DNA of 16,343 nt from Candidatus Falkowiibacteriota bacterium (GTDB taxonomy: Archaea > Iainarchaeota > Iainarchaeia > Iainarchaeales > GCA-2688035). The position numbers were made by a program, and so were the translations under genes. The notes beneath the pieces were generated by a model. The model saw only the letters and a list, made by a program, of their open reading frames with translations. It was not told the DNA's origin and did not search any database. Positions 5,629 through 11,110 of this stretch are shown here, in pieces. Every line of letters begins with the position of its first letter. Position 1 is the first letter of the stretch. Location: assembly GCA_017610485.1 (NCBI GenBank), contig JAFCBY010000027.1, positions 1-16,343 of the forward strand, given 5' to 3'.

Positions 5629-5634
5629 TTTTTT
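5628..5634 (+). terminator. T-run terminator of the sRNA
   Basis: Seven T bases follow the 3' stem of the C/D sRNA directly, the usual archaeal termination signal. The next hairpin (5638-5670) begins four bases later and may back it up. Confidence 0.55.
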
Positions 5635-5637
5635 ATT

Positions 5638-5667
5638 CCCAAGGCTTTTTTCCAAAGGGGAAAAAAA
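5638..5667 (+). terminator. CCCAAGGC-TTTT hairpin, copy 1
   Basis: CCCAAGGC is followed by TTTTTTCC (5646-5653), loop AAAGG, and GGAAAAAA (5659-5666). The same 12-base lead CCCAAGGCTTTT with a following stem-loop occurs at 10424 on the plus strand and at 16297-16286 on the minus strand. It could be a back-up terminator for the sRNA or a small dispersed repeat. Confidence 0.5.
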
Positions 5668-5850
5668 CTTGCCCAGAGAGCAAGAAATCAGATTCGAGCC
5701 TGCCAGGTTTGTAGCCGGGACACAAAGATAATGCAAGTCTTAGCGGCTGCCGGACAAGACAACCAATAAAATAATAATCGGAAGCTTATTCTTTGCCGGA
5801 ATTTCTCACTTAAGGTTCACATGCTTTGAATGGCATTCCGGGCACACCCA
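5668..5850. other. Hairpin-rich non-coding stretch, possible structured RNA
   Basis: No protein frame of substance is present. Several complementary blocks are visible: CTTGC/GCAAG (5668-5672 with 5680-5684); GTAGCCG pairing with CGGCTGC further on (5711-5753, one G-U pair), with GGAC/GTCT inside; and TGCCGGAAT (5794-5802) with ATTCCGGGCA (5835-5844, one bulge). No conserved boxes of RNase P RNA or SRP RNA were found on either strand. The strand of a possible transcript is unknown, although a promoter pointing leftward lies at 5912-5922. Confidence 0.35.
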
Positions 5851-5883
5851 GACTCTTGCATGATCGCTGCTCGACGTTATCAT
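5806..5883 (-). CDS. Possible 25-residue mini-protein with CPECH motif
   Basis: On the minus strand GGGAGGT lies seven bases before ATG 5883, and a TATA box lies ~30 bases further upstream. The frame of 25 codons reads MITSSSDHARVWVCPECHSK and ends HVNLK, stop TGA at 5808-5806. The CPEC pair looks like half of a zinc ribbon. A second CxxC is absent: another frame downstream is open for about 40 codons but has only CPAAAKTC. It may be the start of a broken zinc-ribbon gene or a true small protein, or the start site may be coincidental inside a structured region. Confidence 0.3.
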   Translation of the reverse strand: MITSSSDHARVWVCPECHSKHVNLK

Positions 5884-5911
5884 TTTTTCGTACCTCCCAA
5901 AAATTTCTTGC

Positions 5912-5922
5912 GGTTTATAAAA
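5912..5922 (-). promoter_or_regulatory. Leftward TATA box before the CPECH mini-ORF
   Basis: On the minus strand TTTTATAAACC is a near-consensus archaeal TATA box. Start of transcription ~25 bases downstream would fall just at or before GGGAGGT and ATG 5883. An AT-rich upstream block (AGGATTATAAA) supports it. Confidence 0.45.
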
Positions 5923-6160
5923 TTTATAATCCTAAAAATATTTTTTCTGCAAATGTCAAAGTTTCAATCACTAGATCATTCCATCCACCTCTCGAAGTCT
6001 CCCAACTGGAATTACCTTCGGCCTCCCTTTGATGCATTCCTTGGGGAAGCCCCTTGCCCCAAAACAATTATCCTATAGAGGCCTGAGCTATCACTGCTTG
6101 TCTTCGAATCCTTCAAAGTCAATACCCTATTTTTCTTCTTGATAACAAACACCTCCTTTC

Positions 6161-6193
6161 CAAACTTTTTGCATTTTTTTGCAAACTTTTTGC
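6161..6193. repeat. Tandem 12-base repeat CAAACTTTTTGC
   Basis: CAAACTTTTTGC occurs at 6161-6172 and again at 6182-6193, a 21-base period (two helical turns), separated by ATTTTTTTG. On the minus strand it lies just upstream of a GGAGGTG site, so it could be a pair of operator sites; no gene is proven there. Confidence 0.5.
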
Positions 6194-6497
6194 GCGTGAG
6201 CGGAAAAAGTTTTTTTGATTATCAATAACACTTTGCATTTGAGATTAATATAGTTGATGACCAAAACAAACCAGAATTTGCCCGCAAACCGCCCCTAGCT
6301 TGCATTTTGAACGCTTTCAGACAAAATTGGCCAAAGGGTGTTTCATTACGTTCCCTTTGAAAGTTTTCAGGAAAAAACCTTCTATTTGAAATTTTTCGGT
6401 AAAAAACATGTTTTGGGTAAGAAAAATCTAGAATAGGGCAGTGCACACCTTACAAAACTTACAAAATGACCGAAATCATACAAAAAAACGATTTAGT

Positions 6498-6513
6498 GAT
6501 ATATTTATATATG
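6498..6513 (+). promoter_or_regulatory. TATA promoter of the ACT-domain gene
   Basis: TATATTTATATATG (6500-6513) is a strong TATA-like element. Transcription starting ~25 bases downstream would give a short leader that includes AAAGGGGG (6534-6541), a possible ribosome binding site before the TTG start at 6551. Confidence 0.55.
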
Positions 6514-6550
6514 ATTTGGGTTGATAGATGTGTAAAGGGGGAATTGCAGG

Positions 6551-7258
6551 TTGCACAACGGCTCAGAAAAATCAGTATCTCTTTCAAAGGAAGTAAGAAC
6601 CCTAATTGACCGGGACCCTTACGTTAGAAACACTTTGGCAGAGGGCCTGATAAACTATTCCGCGCTTGCAAGAAACCTCGCGCCCCAGATCAAAAAAAGC
6701 CTTGACAGAGAGGTCAAGGAAGAATCCCTAATTGTTGCAATTAAAAGGTACGCCGACGAAATAAACGGCAAGGTGGACAGGAACGACTACCTGGACTTTC
6801 TTGCCAGAAGCACTATTTCAATGCAGGACGACATATCCTACGCGCTAATTTCAAGAAACAAGCAGGTTCTCAGGGAAATTGAAAGCCTTTTGGACAAGAC
6901 CGACTGGCACCAGGCAGAAATAAGGATTGTGATTGACGCACCCAACAGAGTAATTGCTGTACTCAAGGCACCGAGAATGGCAGCCCTCAGAGACAAATTT
7001 GAGGAAGACTTCCTTTACTTCAGCGAGGGCAATTCACTGATTACAATGAGGCAGCCAATTGAGTCAAAGGGAGCATACGGAATTATTGCCGACATTACAG
7101 GCGCCCTTTCAAAAAAGGGAATAAGCATCGAGCTTGTAAGTGCTCCGCCAGACCTCCACTTCCTCGTTGAGGAAAAGGACGCCGAAGAGACCTACAGGAC
7201 TCTGAGGCACGTAATCAAAGATGCCAAAAAGGCAATAAAAGAAGAGCCCTGTAAGTAA
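6551..7258 (+). CDS. Archaeal ACT-domain regulatory protein
   Basis: A 235-residue protein. The N-terminal half is helical with LIDRDPYVRNTLAEGLINYS and ALARNLAPQIKKSL, which matches the archaeal family with a conserved 'INYSALAR' segment (residues ~34-41). The C-terminal ~90 residues form an ACT-like domain (IESKGAYGIIADITGALSKK, then GISIELVSAPPDLHFLVEEKD), a ligand-binding fold often used for amino-acid sensing. In this family the N-terminal part is thought to be a helical regulatory domain; the ligand and target are unknown. No enzyme motif is visible. The start chosen is TTG 6551: the frame is closed by TAA at 6533-6535, no ATG exists before residue ~92, and AGGGGG lies 10-15 bases upstream. 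It is likely cytoplasmic and stands alone, with its own promoter and a separate promoter for the next gene. Confidence 0.75.
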   Translation: MHNGSEKSVSLSKEVRTLIDRDPYVRNTLAEGLINYSALARNLAPQIKKSLDREVKEESLIVAIKRYADEINGKVDRNDYLDFLARSTISMQDDISYALISRNKQVLREIESLLDKTDWHQAEIRIVIDAPNRVIAVLKAPRMAALRDKFEEDFLYFSEGNSLITMRQPIESKGAYGIIADITGALSKKGISIELVSAPPDLHFLVEEKDAEETYRTLRHVIKDAKKAIKEEPCK

Positions 7259-7280
7259 ACTGCTTTTGGATGCGGCTGAA

Positions 7281-7290
7281 TTAAATTCTT
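7281..7290 (+). promoter_or_regulatory. TATA box of the gene at 7312 (leaderless)
   Basis: TTAAATTCTT is centred ~29 bases before ATG 7312, so the transcript would have almost no leader. No Shine-Dalgarno sequence is present. Confidence 0.45.
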
Positions 7291-7311
7291 TTTGCTGTTC
7301 ATTTAATTCAA

Positions 7312-7737
7312 ATGCTTGAAGACAAAAAGCTTGTGAGAATTGCGCTGTGGTATGTGCTGCTGCAAACAATCATTTGGGCAAAATGCACCCTGTTCTTTGC
7401 ATTGTTTGGGCACGGAAGGACCGCTTTGTTCAACCTCGCTGCCTTTTCACAGGAGGCCCTTGTCCTAAACTTCTGGTTTCACGAGGCAATGCATGTCGGT
7501 ATTGCAATCCTGGCCCTGCTGTTTGGAAAGAATTTGAAAAAGCTTGAGTGGGCGAAGCTTGCCGCAATCGTCTTTGTCGCAGTTGCGCTTCACAACGTTG
7601 GCTACTGGCTTACGGAATCACATTCAAGCATCGGCTACAGCGTATTTGACTTTGCTTTTGACAGTACGGTGCTGTTCGCAGTCGTGGTCGCAGCCTTTGC
7701 CTGGAGGAAATTTTCCGCGAAAAGGGCCGAAGCTTAA
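7312..7737 (+). CDS. Four-helix membrane protein with HEAMH motif, function unknown
   Basis: A 141-residue integral membrane protein with about four hydrophobic segments (residues ~10-31, 48-71, 80-100, 110-131) and a basic C-terminus (WRKFSAKRAEA). The second segment contains FWFHEAMHVG, that is H57-E58-A-M-H61, an HExxH arrangement as found in zinc metalloproteases; H94 and H104 lie in or near the third helix and following loop. The protein is far shorter than site-2 proteases and lacks a visible 'NxxPxxxxDG' motif, so catalysis is doubtful. Clustered histidines and acidic residues could instead bind a metal or heme. It may be a small transporter-like or heme/metal-binding protein. ATG 7312 is the first start after a TATA box. 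It is followed by an independent promoter for the next gene. Confidence 0.6.
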   Translation: MLEDKKLVRIALWYVLLQTIIWAKCTLFFALFGHGRTALFNLAAFSQEALVLNFWFHEAMHVGIAILALLFGKNLKKLEWAKLAAIVFVAVALHNVGYWLTESHSSIGYSVFDFAFDSTVLFAVVVAAFAWRKFSAKRAEA

Positions 7738-7738
7738 G

Positions 7739-7746
7739 TTTAAATT
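7739..7746 (+). promoter_or_regulatory. TATA box of the gene at 7772 (leaderless)
   Basis: TTTAAATT lies ~30 bases before GTG 7772 and supports this start codon. Confidence 0.5.
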
Positions 7747-7771
7747 CTTGAATCTGCTTTAAGTTAGTACC

Positions 7772-8842
7772 GTGAACGAAGAAAAAGAGCTCCTTAAGGA
7801 ACTGAGGTCTTCACAACTCAACCTAGCGCACTTCGACGTACTCTGCGACAGCGTTGGCCTGAAACAGCACGCAATCCACGGCGTACCCCTTCTTGAAAGC
7901 GGCTACACCATGGACGACAACGCGCGCGGCCTGGTTGCGATGATTGACTATGGCAGCCTTTTTGGCAAGGATGCGGCCAGGCCCTACTGCCTGCGCTTTC
8001 TATCATTCATGAACTTCATGCAGCTGAAAAGCGGCTGGTTCCGGAACAGTTTATCGTTTGACAGGAGCTTTGAGGATTTGGAAGGCAGCGACGACTGCTT
8101 TGGAAGGGCGGTCTGGGCCTGCGGAAAAGCCGTAAACAGCTGGCTTGAGGAAAACCACAGGCTGAACGCTGAGAAGATGCTTGAGAAGGCCATCCCTTTA
8201 ATCTACAGGCTGGATGAGTCAAGGCCTGTTGCATTCTCATTGCTTGGGCTTGCGGAGGCAGCCGAGGCACAGCAGAACGAACCGGTTTGGAGGCAGGGTG
8301 TTGAGCTACTTGGCTCAAAGCTCGTTGGTCTTTTTGAAAAAAATTCGGACCAGGAATGGCAGTGGTTTGACGACATTCTCACATATGACAATGCAAGAAT
8401 GTGCCAAGCTTTATTTGCCGCGTTTAGAGCAACAGGCAAAAAGCGCTTTTTAGAGGTTGCAGAGAAGAGCTTTGCCTTCCTGGAAAGGCAAACCATGCAA
8501 GACGAAATGTTCGCACCTATTGGCCAAGACGGCTGGTTTCCAAAGAACGGGGAAAAGGCCTTGTTTGACCAGCAGCCAATCGAGGCAGGCGCAATGGTGC
8601 AGGCCGCCAGCCAGGGATTTTTTGCCACGGCAAACGACGACTACAAGAGGCTTTCCCTAACCTGCTTCAACTGGTTCTTTGGAGGGAACAGGCTGGGCGC
8701 AAGGCTGTATGACAAAAGCACGGGAGCCTGCTTCGACGGCTTAACTCCAAAAGAGGTTAATTTGAACCAGGGCGCGGAAAGCCTTGTTGAGTTCCTGCTT
8801 GCAAGATTCTGCATTGAAAGGCTGCACAGGCAGAAAATCTAG
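7772..8842 (+). CDS. (alpha/alpha)6-barrel carbohydrate-enzyme-like protein
   Basis: A 356-residue protein, start GTG 7772 supported by a TATA box ~30 bases upstream. It matches the family of (alpha/alpha)6-barrel domains found alone or fused to GT4 glycosyltransferases or beside GH130 phosphorylases. Conserved blocks are visible in order: GLKQHAIHGVPLLESGYTMD and DNAR (residues 29-52), SDDCFGRAVWACG (106-118), YDNARMCQAL (205-214), FAPIGQDGWF (247-256), FDQQPIEAGAM (265-275), LYDKSTGACFDGL (312-324) and NQGAESLVEFLLA (332-344). The acidic residues in TMDDNAR, YDNAR and NQGAES are likely in the substrate cleft. It has no signal peptide, so it probably works in the cytoplasm on sugar nucleotide-derived or oligosaccharide substrates; the reaction is not known. 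No glycosyltransferase or GH130 gene is adjacent in this window, which leaves it as an orphan. Confidence 0.75.
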   Translation: MNEEKELLKELRSSQLNLAHFDVLCDSVGLKQHAIHGVPLLESGYTMDDNARGLVAMIDYGSLFGKDAARPYCLRFLSFMNFMQLKSGWFRNSLSFDRSFEDLEGSDDCFGRAVWACGKAVNSWLEENHRLNAEKMLEKAIPLIYRLDESRPVAFSLLGLAEAAEAQQNEPVWRQGVELLGSKLVGLFEKNSDQEWQWFDDILTYDNARMCQALFAAFRATGKKRFLEVAEKSFAFLERQTMQDEMFAPIGQDGWFPKNGEKALFDQQPIEAGAMVQAASQGFFATANDDYKRLSLTCFNWFFGGNRLGARLYDKSTGACFDGLTPKEVNLNQGAESLVEFLLARFCIERLHRQKI

Positions 8843-8854
8843 TTCTAGGGAAGG

Positions 8855-8863
8855 TTTAAATTT
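8855..8863 (+). promoter_or_regulatory. TATA box of the RNase HIII-rhomboid pair
   Basis: TTTAAATTT lies ~31 bases before ATG 8890, consistent with a nearly leaderless transcript covering the RNase HIII and rhomboid genes. Confidence 0.5.
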
Positions 8864-8889
8864 CTGAAAGCACTTCCTGTTCTCTTACA

Positions 8890-9576
8890 ATGCAGTGCAG
8901 TTTAAATTTTTCACAGGACAAGGAACCTGTCTTGAAATTTCTCAAAGAATTTCCCGGCCTTGAATCAAAAAGCCAGCACGAGCTGTTAAGGTGCAAAATT
9001 GGAGAGAGCACCGCCACCCTTTACAAGTCAGGGAAAATTTTAATCCAGGGAGAGGGCTGCGAAAAGGCAAAGGAACTTGTTTTGAAGATCGTTAAAAAGG
9101 ATGAAGGGACCATAGTCGGCATTGACGAGACAGGCCGCGGAGAGGGATTTGGCCCGTTCGTAGTTGCAGGCGTTTTGGGCAAGGCCTCGGCTCTAAGAGA
9201 GATCAGGGACAGCAAGAAGACAAAAAACATTGAAAGGGCTTTGGCAGTGGTTGAGGCAATGGCGCAAGGCATTGCCGTTACCTCCTTTTCCTCAGAAGAG
9301 CTTTCCTCAATGCATGAAGCAGGAAAAAGCCTGAACGAGATTGAGGCAAGGGCAATCCACGAGATATGCTCCTTTTTTGGAAAGCGAGCGGGAAAGGCAA
9401 GGGTAGTGGTTGACGGAAGCCCCATCAAAGGCTGCCCAAAAGGAGTTGAGTTTCTTGTTAAGGGCGATGATTTAAACCCGGTAATCGGGGCCGCGAGCGT
9501 TGTTGCAAAGGCATACAGGGAGATGTCACCGGACAAGGGAAAGAGAAGGAACTGGGGGAAATGGGGAAAAGAGTAA
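8890..9576 (+). CDS. rnhC: Ribonuclease HIII (type 2 RNase H), short form
   Basis: A 228-residue protein that degrades the RNA strand of RNA/DNA hybrids. The N-terminal ~70 residues resemble the TBP-like substrate-binding domain of RNase HIII (strands around TATLYKSGKILIQGEG). The catalytic core begins IVGIDETGRGEGFGPFVVAG (D79, E80, GRG motif), with RDSKK at 106-110, VVVDGSP (D175) and AASVVAKAYREM with E211 at the fourth position. The D-E-D-E set, rather than D-E-D-D, is the known mark of RNase HIII versus HII. The protein ends only 17 residues after E211, whereas typical RNase HIII proteins are around 300 residues, so the C-terminal helical part is reduced and replaced by a basic end (SPDKGKRRNWGKWGKE). 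RNase HIII is mainly bacterial and rare in archaea. The gene overlaps the next by 16 bases. Confidence 0.85.
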   Translation: MQCSLNFSQDKEPVLKFLKEFPGLESKSQHELLRCKIGESTATLYKSGKILIQGEGCEKAKELVLKIVKKDEGTIVGIDETGRGEGFGPFVVAGVLGKASALREIRDSKKTKNIERALAVVEAMAQGIAVTSFSSEELSSMHEAGKSLNEIEARAIHEICSFFGKRAGKARVVVDGSPIKGCPKGVEFLVKGDDLNPVIGAASVVAKAYREMSPDKGKRRNWGKWGKE

Positions 9577-10409
9577 AGGCCAAAAGGCAAAAAGCAAGGA
9601 AAGCCAAAGTCAAGGCACACAGGAAAGAAAAGATCTTCAATAATTGCATAGAGACTGCCAAAAGGTTTAGAGCAACCATTGCACTGGCAGTCATTCTGGT
9701 CGCGGCATACTTTTTGCTCTCACAGGGAAACCTCTTCATCGAAAAGGGGCTGCTGTCCCAGCTTTCCTTCAGCCTGGCAAAGCCATTGAACATTCTCTCC
9801 TATATGGTTACACACCTGAGCTTGTGGCACCTGGCAGTAAACATTGTTTTACTGCTATTCTTTGCAGCCATTGTGGAACAAGCCCTAAAATGGAAGCACG
9901 TTCTCGGCATTTTCCTGTTCTCAGCCATATTTACAGTGCTAATATTCATCTTCATAAACCCCTTTGCCAAGCTGGCTGGCGCAAGCGCAGGCGTCTGGGG
10001 ACTGATGGCAGCGGCCTTTATCCTGGACGTTAAAAAGGCCGTGCTTGCAATAGTTGCAATTACAGTACTTCTGCTCCTGCTCTTCTCAGGCATTGGCCTG
10101 GTTGTAAGCCAAAGAGAGCAATCCCTGATGCAGAGAAATGTAGAGATTGAATCTGCTCTGGTTCAGGCAGTGGAGTCAGGCAATGTGGAAAGGGCAAACC
10201 AGCTGGCTGCAGAAAAGGTTGTGGCACAGAGGGAAATGCAAAACTTTGTCGAAAGCTCTGAGGAAGCAGCAGAGGCAAATGTTGACCCATTCCTCCACTC
10301 ATACGCAGGCATTCTGGGAATTGTTTACCTGCTTCTCTTCAGGAGAGAAGAAACAATGAATGCTGTAAAAAAACAGAAAATTAGAGCCTTACTGAGGGGA
10401 AAACATTAG
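9561..10409 (+). CDS. Rhomboid-family intramembrane protease-like protein with long insertion
   Basis: A 282-residue membrane protein. After a very basic 24-residue N-terminus come hydrophobic segments at ~38-54, 76-106, 113-133, 139-156, 160-182 and 247-261. Rhomboid features: THLSLWHLAVNIVLLLFFAA with H90 and N94 (pattern 'HxxxN'), E106 after it, GASAG with the likely nucleophile S142 in the GxSx motif, and a C-terminal helix starting PFLHSYAGILGIVYLL with H246 as likely base partner. Rhomboids cleave membrane proteins within or near the bilayer. Unusually, a hydrophilic, glutamate- and glutamine-rich stretch of ~60 residues (183-243, probably helical) separates the Ser segment from the His helix. 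The start at ATG 9561 overlaps the end of the RNase HIII gene by 16 bases, so the two are co-transcribed. The gene ends before a bidirectional hairpin terminator. Confidence 0.75.
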   Translation: MGKRVKAKRQKARKAKVKAHRKEKIFNNCIETAKRFRATIALAVILVAAYFLLSQGNLFIEKGLLSQLSFSLAKPLNILSYMVTHLSLWHLAVNIVLLLFFAAIVEQALKWKHVLGIFLFSAIFTVLIFIFINPFAKLAGASAGVWGLMAAAFILDVKKAVLAIVAITVLLLLLFSGIGLVVSQREQSLMQRNVEIESALVQAVESGNVERANQLAAEKVVAQREMQNFVESSEEAAEANVDPFLHSYAGILGIVYLLLFRREETMNAVKKQKIRALLRGKH

Positions 10410-10423
10410 CCGCAGGCAATTTT

Positions 10424-10458
10424 CCCAAGGCTTTTGTGCCAGCAGGCACAAAAGGCTT
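10424..10458. terminator. Bidirectional hairpin terminator, CCCAAGGC-TTTT copy 2
   Basis: CTTTTGTGCC (10431-10440) and GGCACAAAAG (10445-10454) form a perfect 10-bp stem with loop AGCA; AAG/CTT extend it past one G-G mismatch. It sits between convergent genes ending at 10409 and 10457 and starts with the same CCCAAGGCTTTT found at 5638 and 16297 (minus). The stop codon of the leftward gene overlaps its right edge. Confidence 0.75.
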
Positions 10459-10966
10459 AATTGCTTGCCCTGAAGACCAAATCGCGAAGCTTCTTGTCGC
10501 TTATCTCAATGTTCTTTTTGGCCTTTTTGGAAACTGGCTGGACTTTGTCAAGCCTTTGCTTCAGCGCAGCAATTTCAAGCCTAGTAGTTTCCTTGAATTT
10601 GGAGTAACCATCCATCTTCTTGGAGAAGGTTGTCGCGTCAAGCTTTTGAGCCAAAACATTTGAGCTGCTGAGCTTGAGCAAGATTTGCTCAAGCCTGTCC
10701 ACCCTCTTGTTCAAAAGAGCCCTCTTTTCGAATCCAAGCCTTTGCTCAAAAGAGGCCTGATTTGGCACAGTGCCTGCAGAGGCAACAGCAGCTCCAACAG
10801 GCTGGGAAGAAGCTTGCACAAAGCCGGCCTCCATTTCCTCCTGGGTCACTTCATCCAATTCACCCTGGAACTGCTTCTGAAGCCTTTTCGGGCTTGTAAT
10901 GCTTAGGAAAACGTTGCCCAAAAAAAAGGCAAGAATCAAAACTCCAAGAAAGGTAGTAACAACCAT
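10457..10966 (-). CDS. Membrane-anchored coiled-coil protein, function unknown
   Basis: A 169-residue protein with one N-terminal membrane segment (residues ~5-23, VTTFLGVLILAFFLGNVFLS), which may act as an uncleaved signal anchor. The segment is followed by a polar linker rich in Gln, Glu and Ala with a small-residue patch (~55-65), and then a long helical region (~70-150) with heptad-like leucines (RVDRLEQILLKLSSSNVLAQ, then RLEIAALKQRLDKV) that probably forms a coiled coil. The C-terminus is basic (KKAKKNIEISDKKLRDLVFR). No enzyme motif is seen. GGGGAG lies six bases before ATG 10966. It is transcribed away from the thioredoxin-fold gene through a shared intergenic region and ends in the bidirectional terminator. 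It is not recognised as a named family. Confidence 0.65.
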   Translation of the reverse strand: MVVTTFLGVLILAFFLGNVFLSITSPKRLQKQFQGELDEVTQEEMEAGFVQASSQPVGAAVASAGTVPNQASFEQRLGFEKRALLNKRVDRLEQILLKLSSSNVLAQKLDATTFSKKMDGYSKFKETTRLEIAALKQRLDKVQPVSKKAKKNIEISDKKLRDLVFRASN

Positions 10967-11110
10967 TTTCTCCCCAGAAATAACCCTGGGGGCTTGTTTT
11001 TTTAAGAGTTTTCAATTTTTTGACTAACAAAAGCAAAAACTTATTAAACGTTTTTTTACTCAAAGAAGTTAATCTTTGTCTTATTTTTTGACTAATTTGG
11101 GTGAAATGTT
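10967..11110. promoter_or_regulatory. Divergent promoter region with repeated 13-mer
   Basis: ATTTTTTGACTAA occurs at 11015-11027 and again at 11083-11095, 68 bases apart. CTTATTAAACG (11040-11050) is a plausible TATA box for the rightward gene. GGGTGA (11099-11104) is a likely ribosome binding site for ATG 11111. The repeats could be binding sites for a regulator of both divergent genes. Confidence 0.4.

Larger units (their letters stand above)
5884..6490. other. Intergenic stretch without a convincing gene
   Basis: Open frames here (for example plus 5830-6078, minus 6222-6446) have no recognisable motif, unusual composition and no good start context. Visible structure: palindrome TTGGGGAAG/CTTGCCCCAA (6041-6062), a tandem 12-mer (6161-6193), and AAAGGG/CCCTTT arms (near 6333-6358). 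A minus-strand frame of 46 codons (6152-6012) follows a GGAAAGGAGGTG site but shows no family features. It may be decayed mobile DNA. Confidence 0.45.

Noticed and set aside
5692..5704. TTCGAGC, resembling a tRNA T-loop
   Set aside because: The flanking bases do not form a 5-bp T-stem, and no acceptor or anticodon arms fit around it on either strand.
5668..5883. RNase P RNA or SRP RNA gene
   Set aside because: Neither the GAGGAAAGTC and ACAGAA blocks of RNase P RNA nor the GNAR-capped helix 8 motif of SRP RNA is present on either strand.
5830..6078. Plus-strand ORFs of 68 and 82 codons in the non-coding stretch
   Set aside because: They overlap each other in different frames, have unusual composition and match no motif, and no promoter or ribosome site precedes them.
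6012..6152. Minus-strand 46-codon frame after GGAAAGGAGGTG
   Set aside because: The GTG start lies inside the ribosome binding site itself, and the product (VFVIKKKNRVLTLKDSK...) shows no family features.
8203..8628. 141-codon minus-strand frame inside the (alpha/alpha)6-barrel gene
   Set aside because: It is antisense to a gene with clear conserved motifs; the open frame is a by-product of that gene's codon use.
9021..9620. 199-codon minus-strand frame over the RNase HIII gene
   Set aside because: It is antisense to the catalytic motifs of RNase HIII; the Ser/Phe/Pro-rich composition is typical of a reverse-strand shadow.
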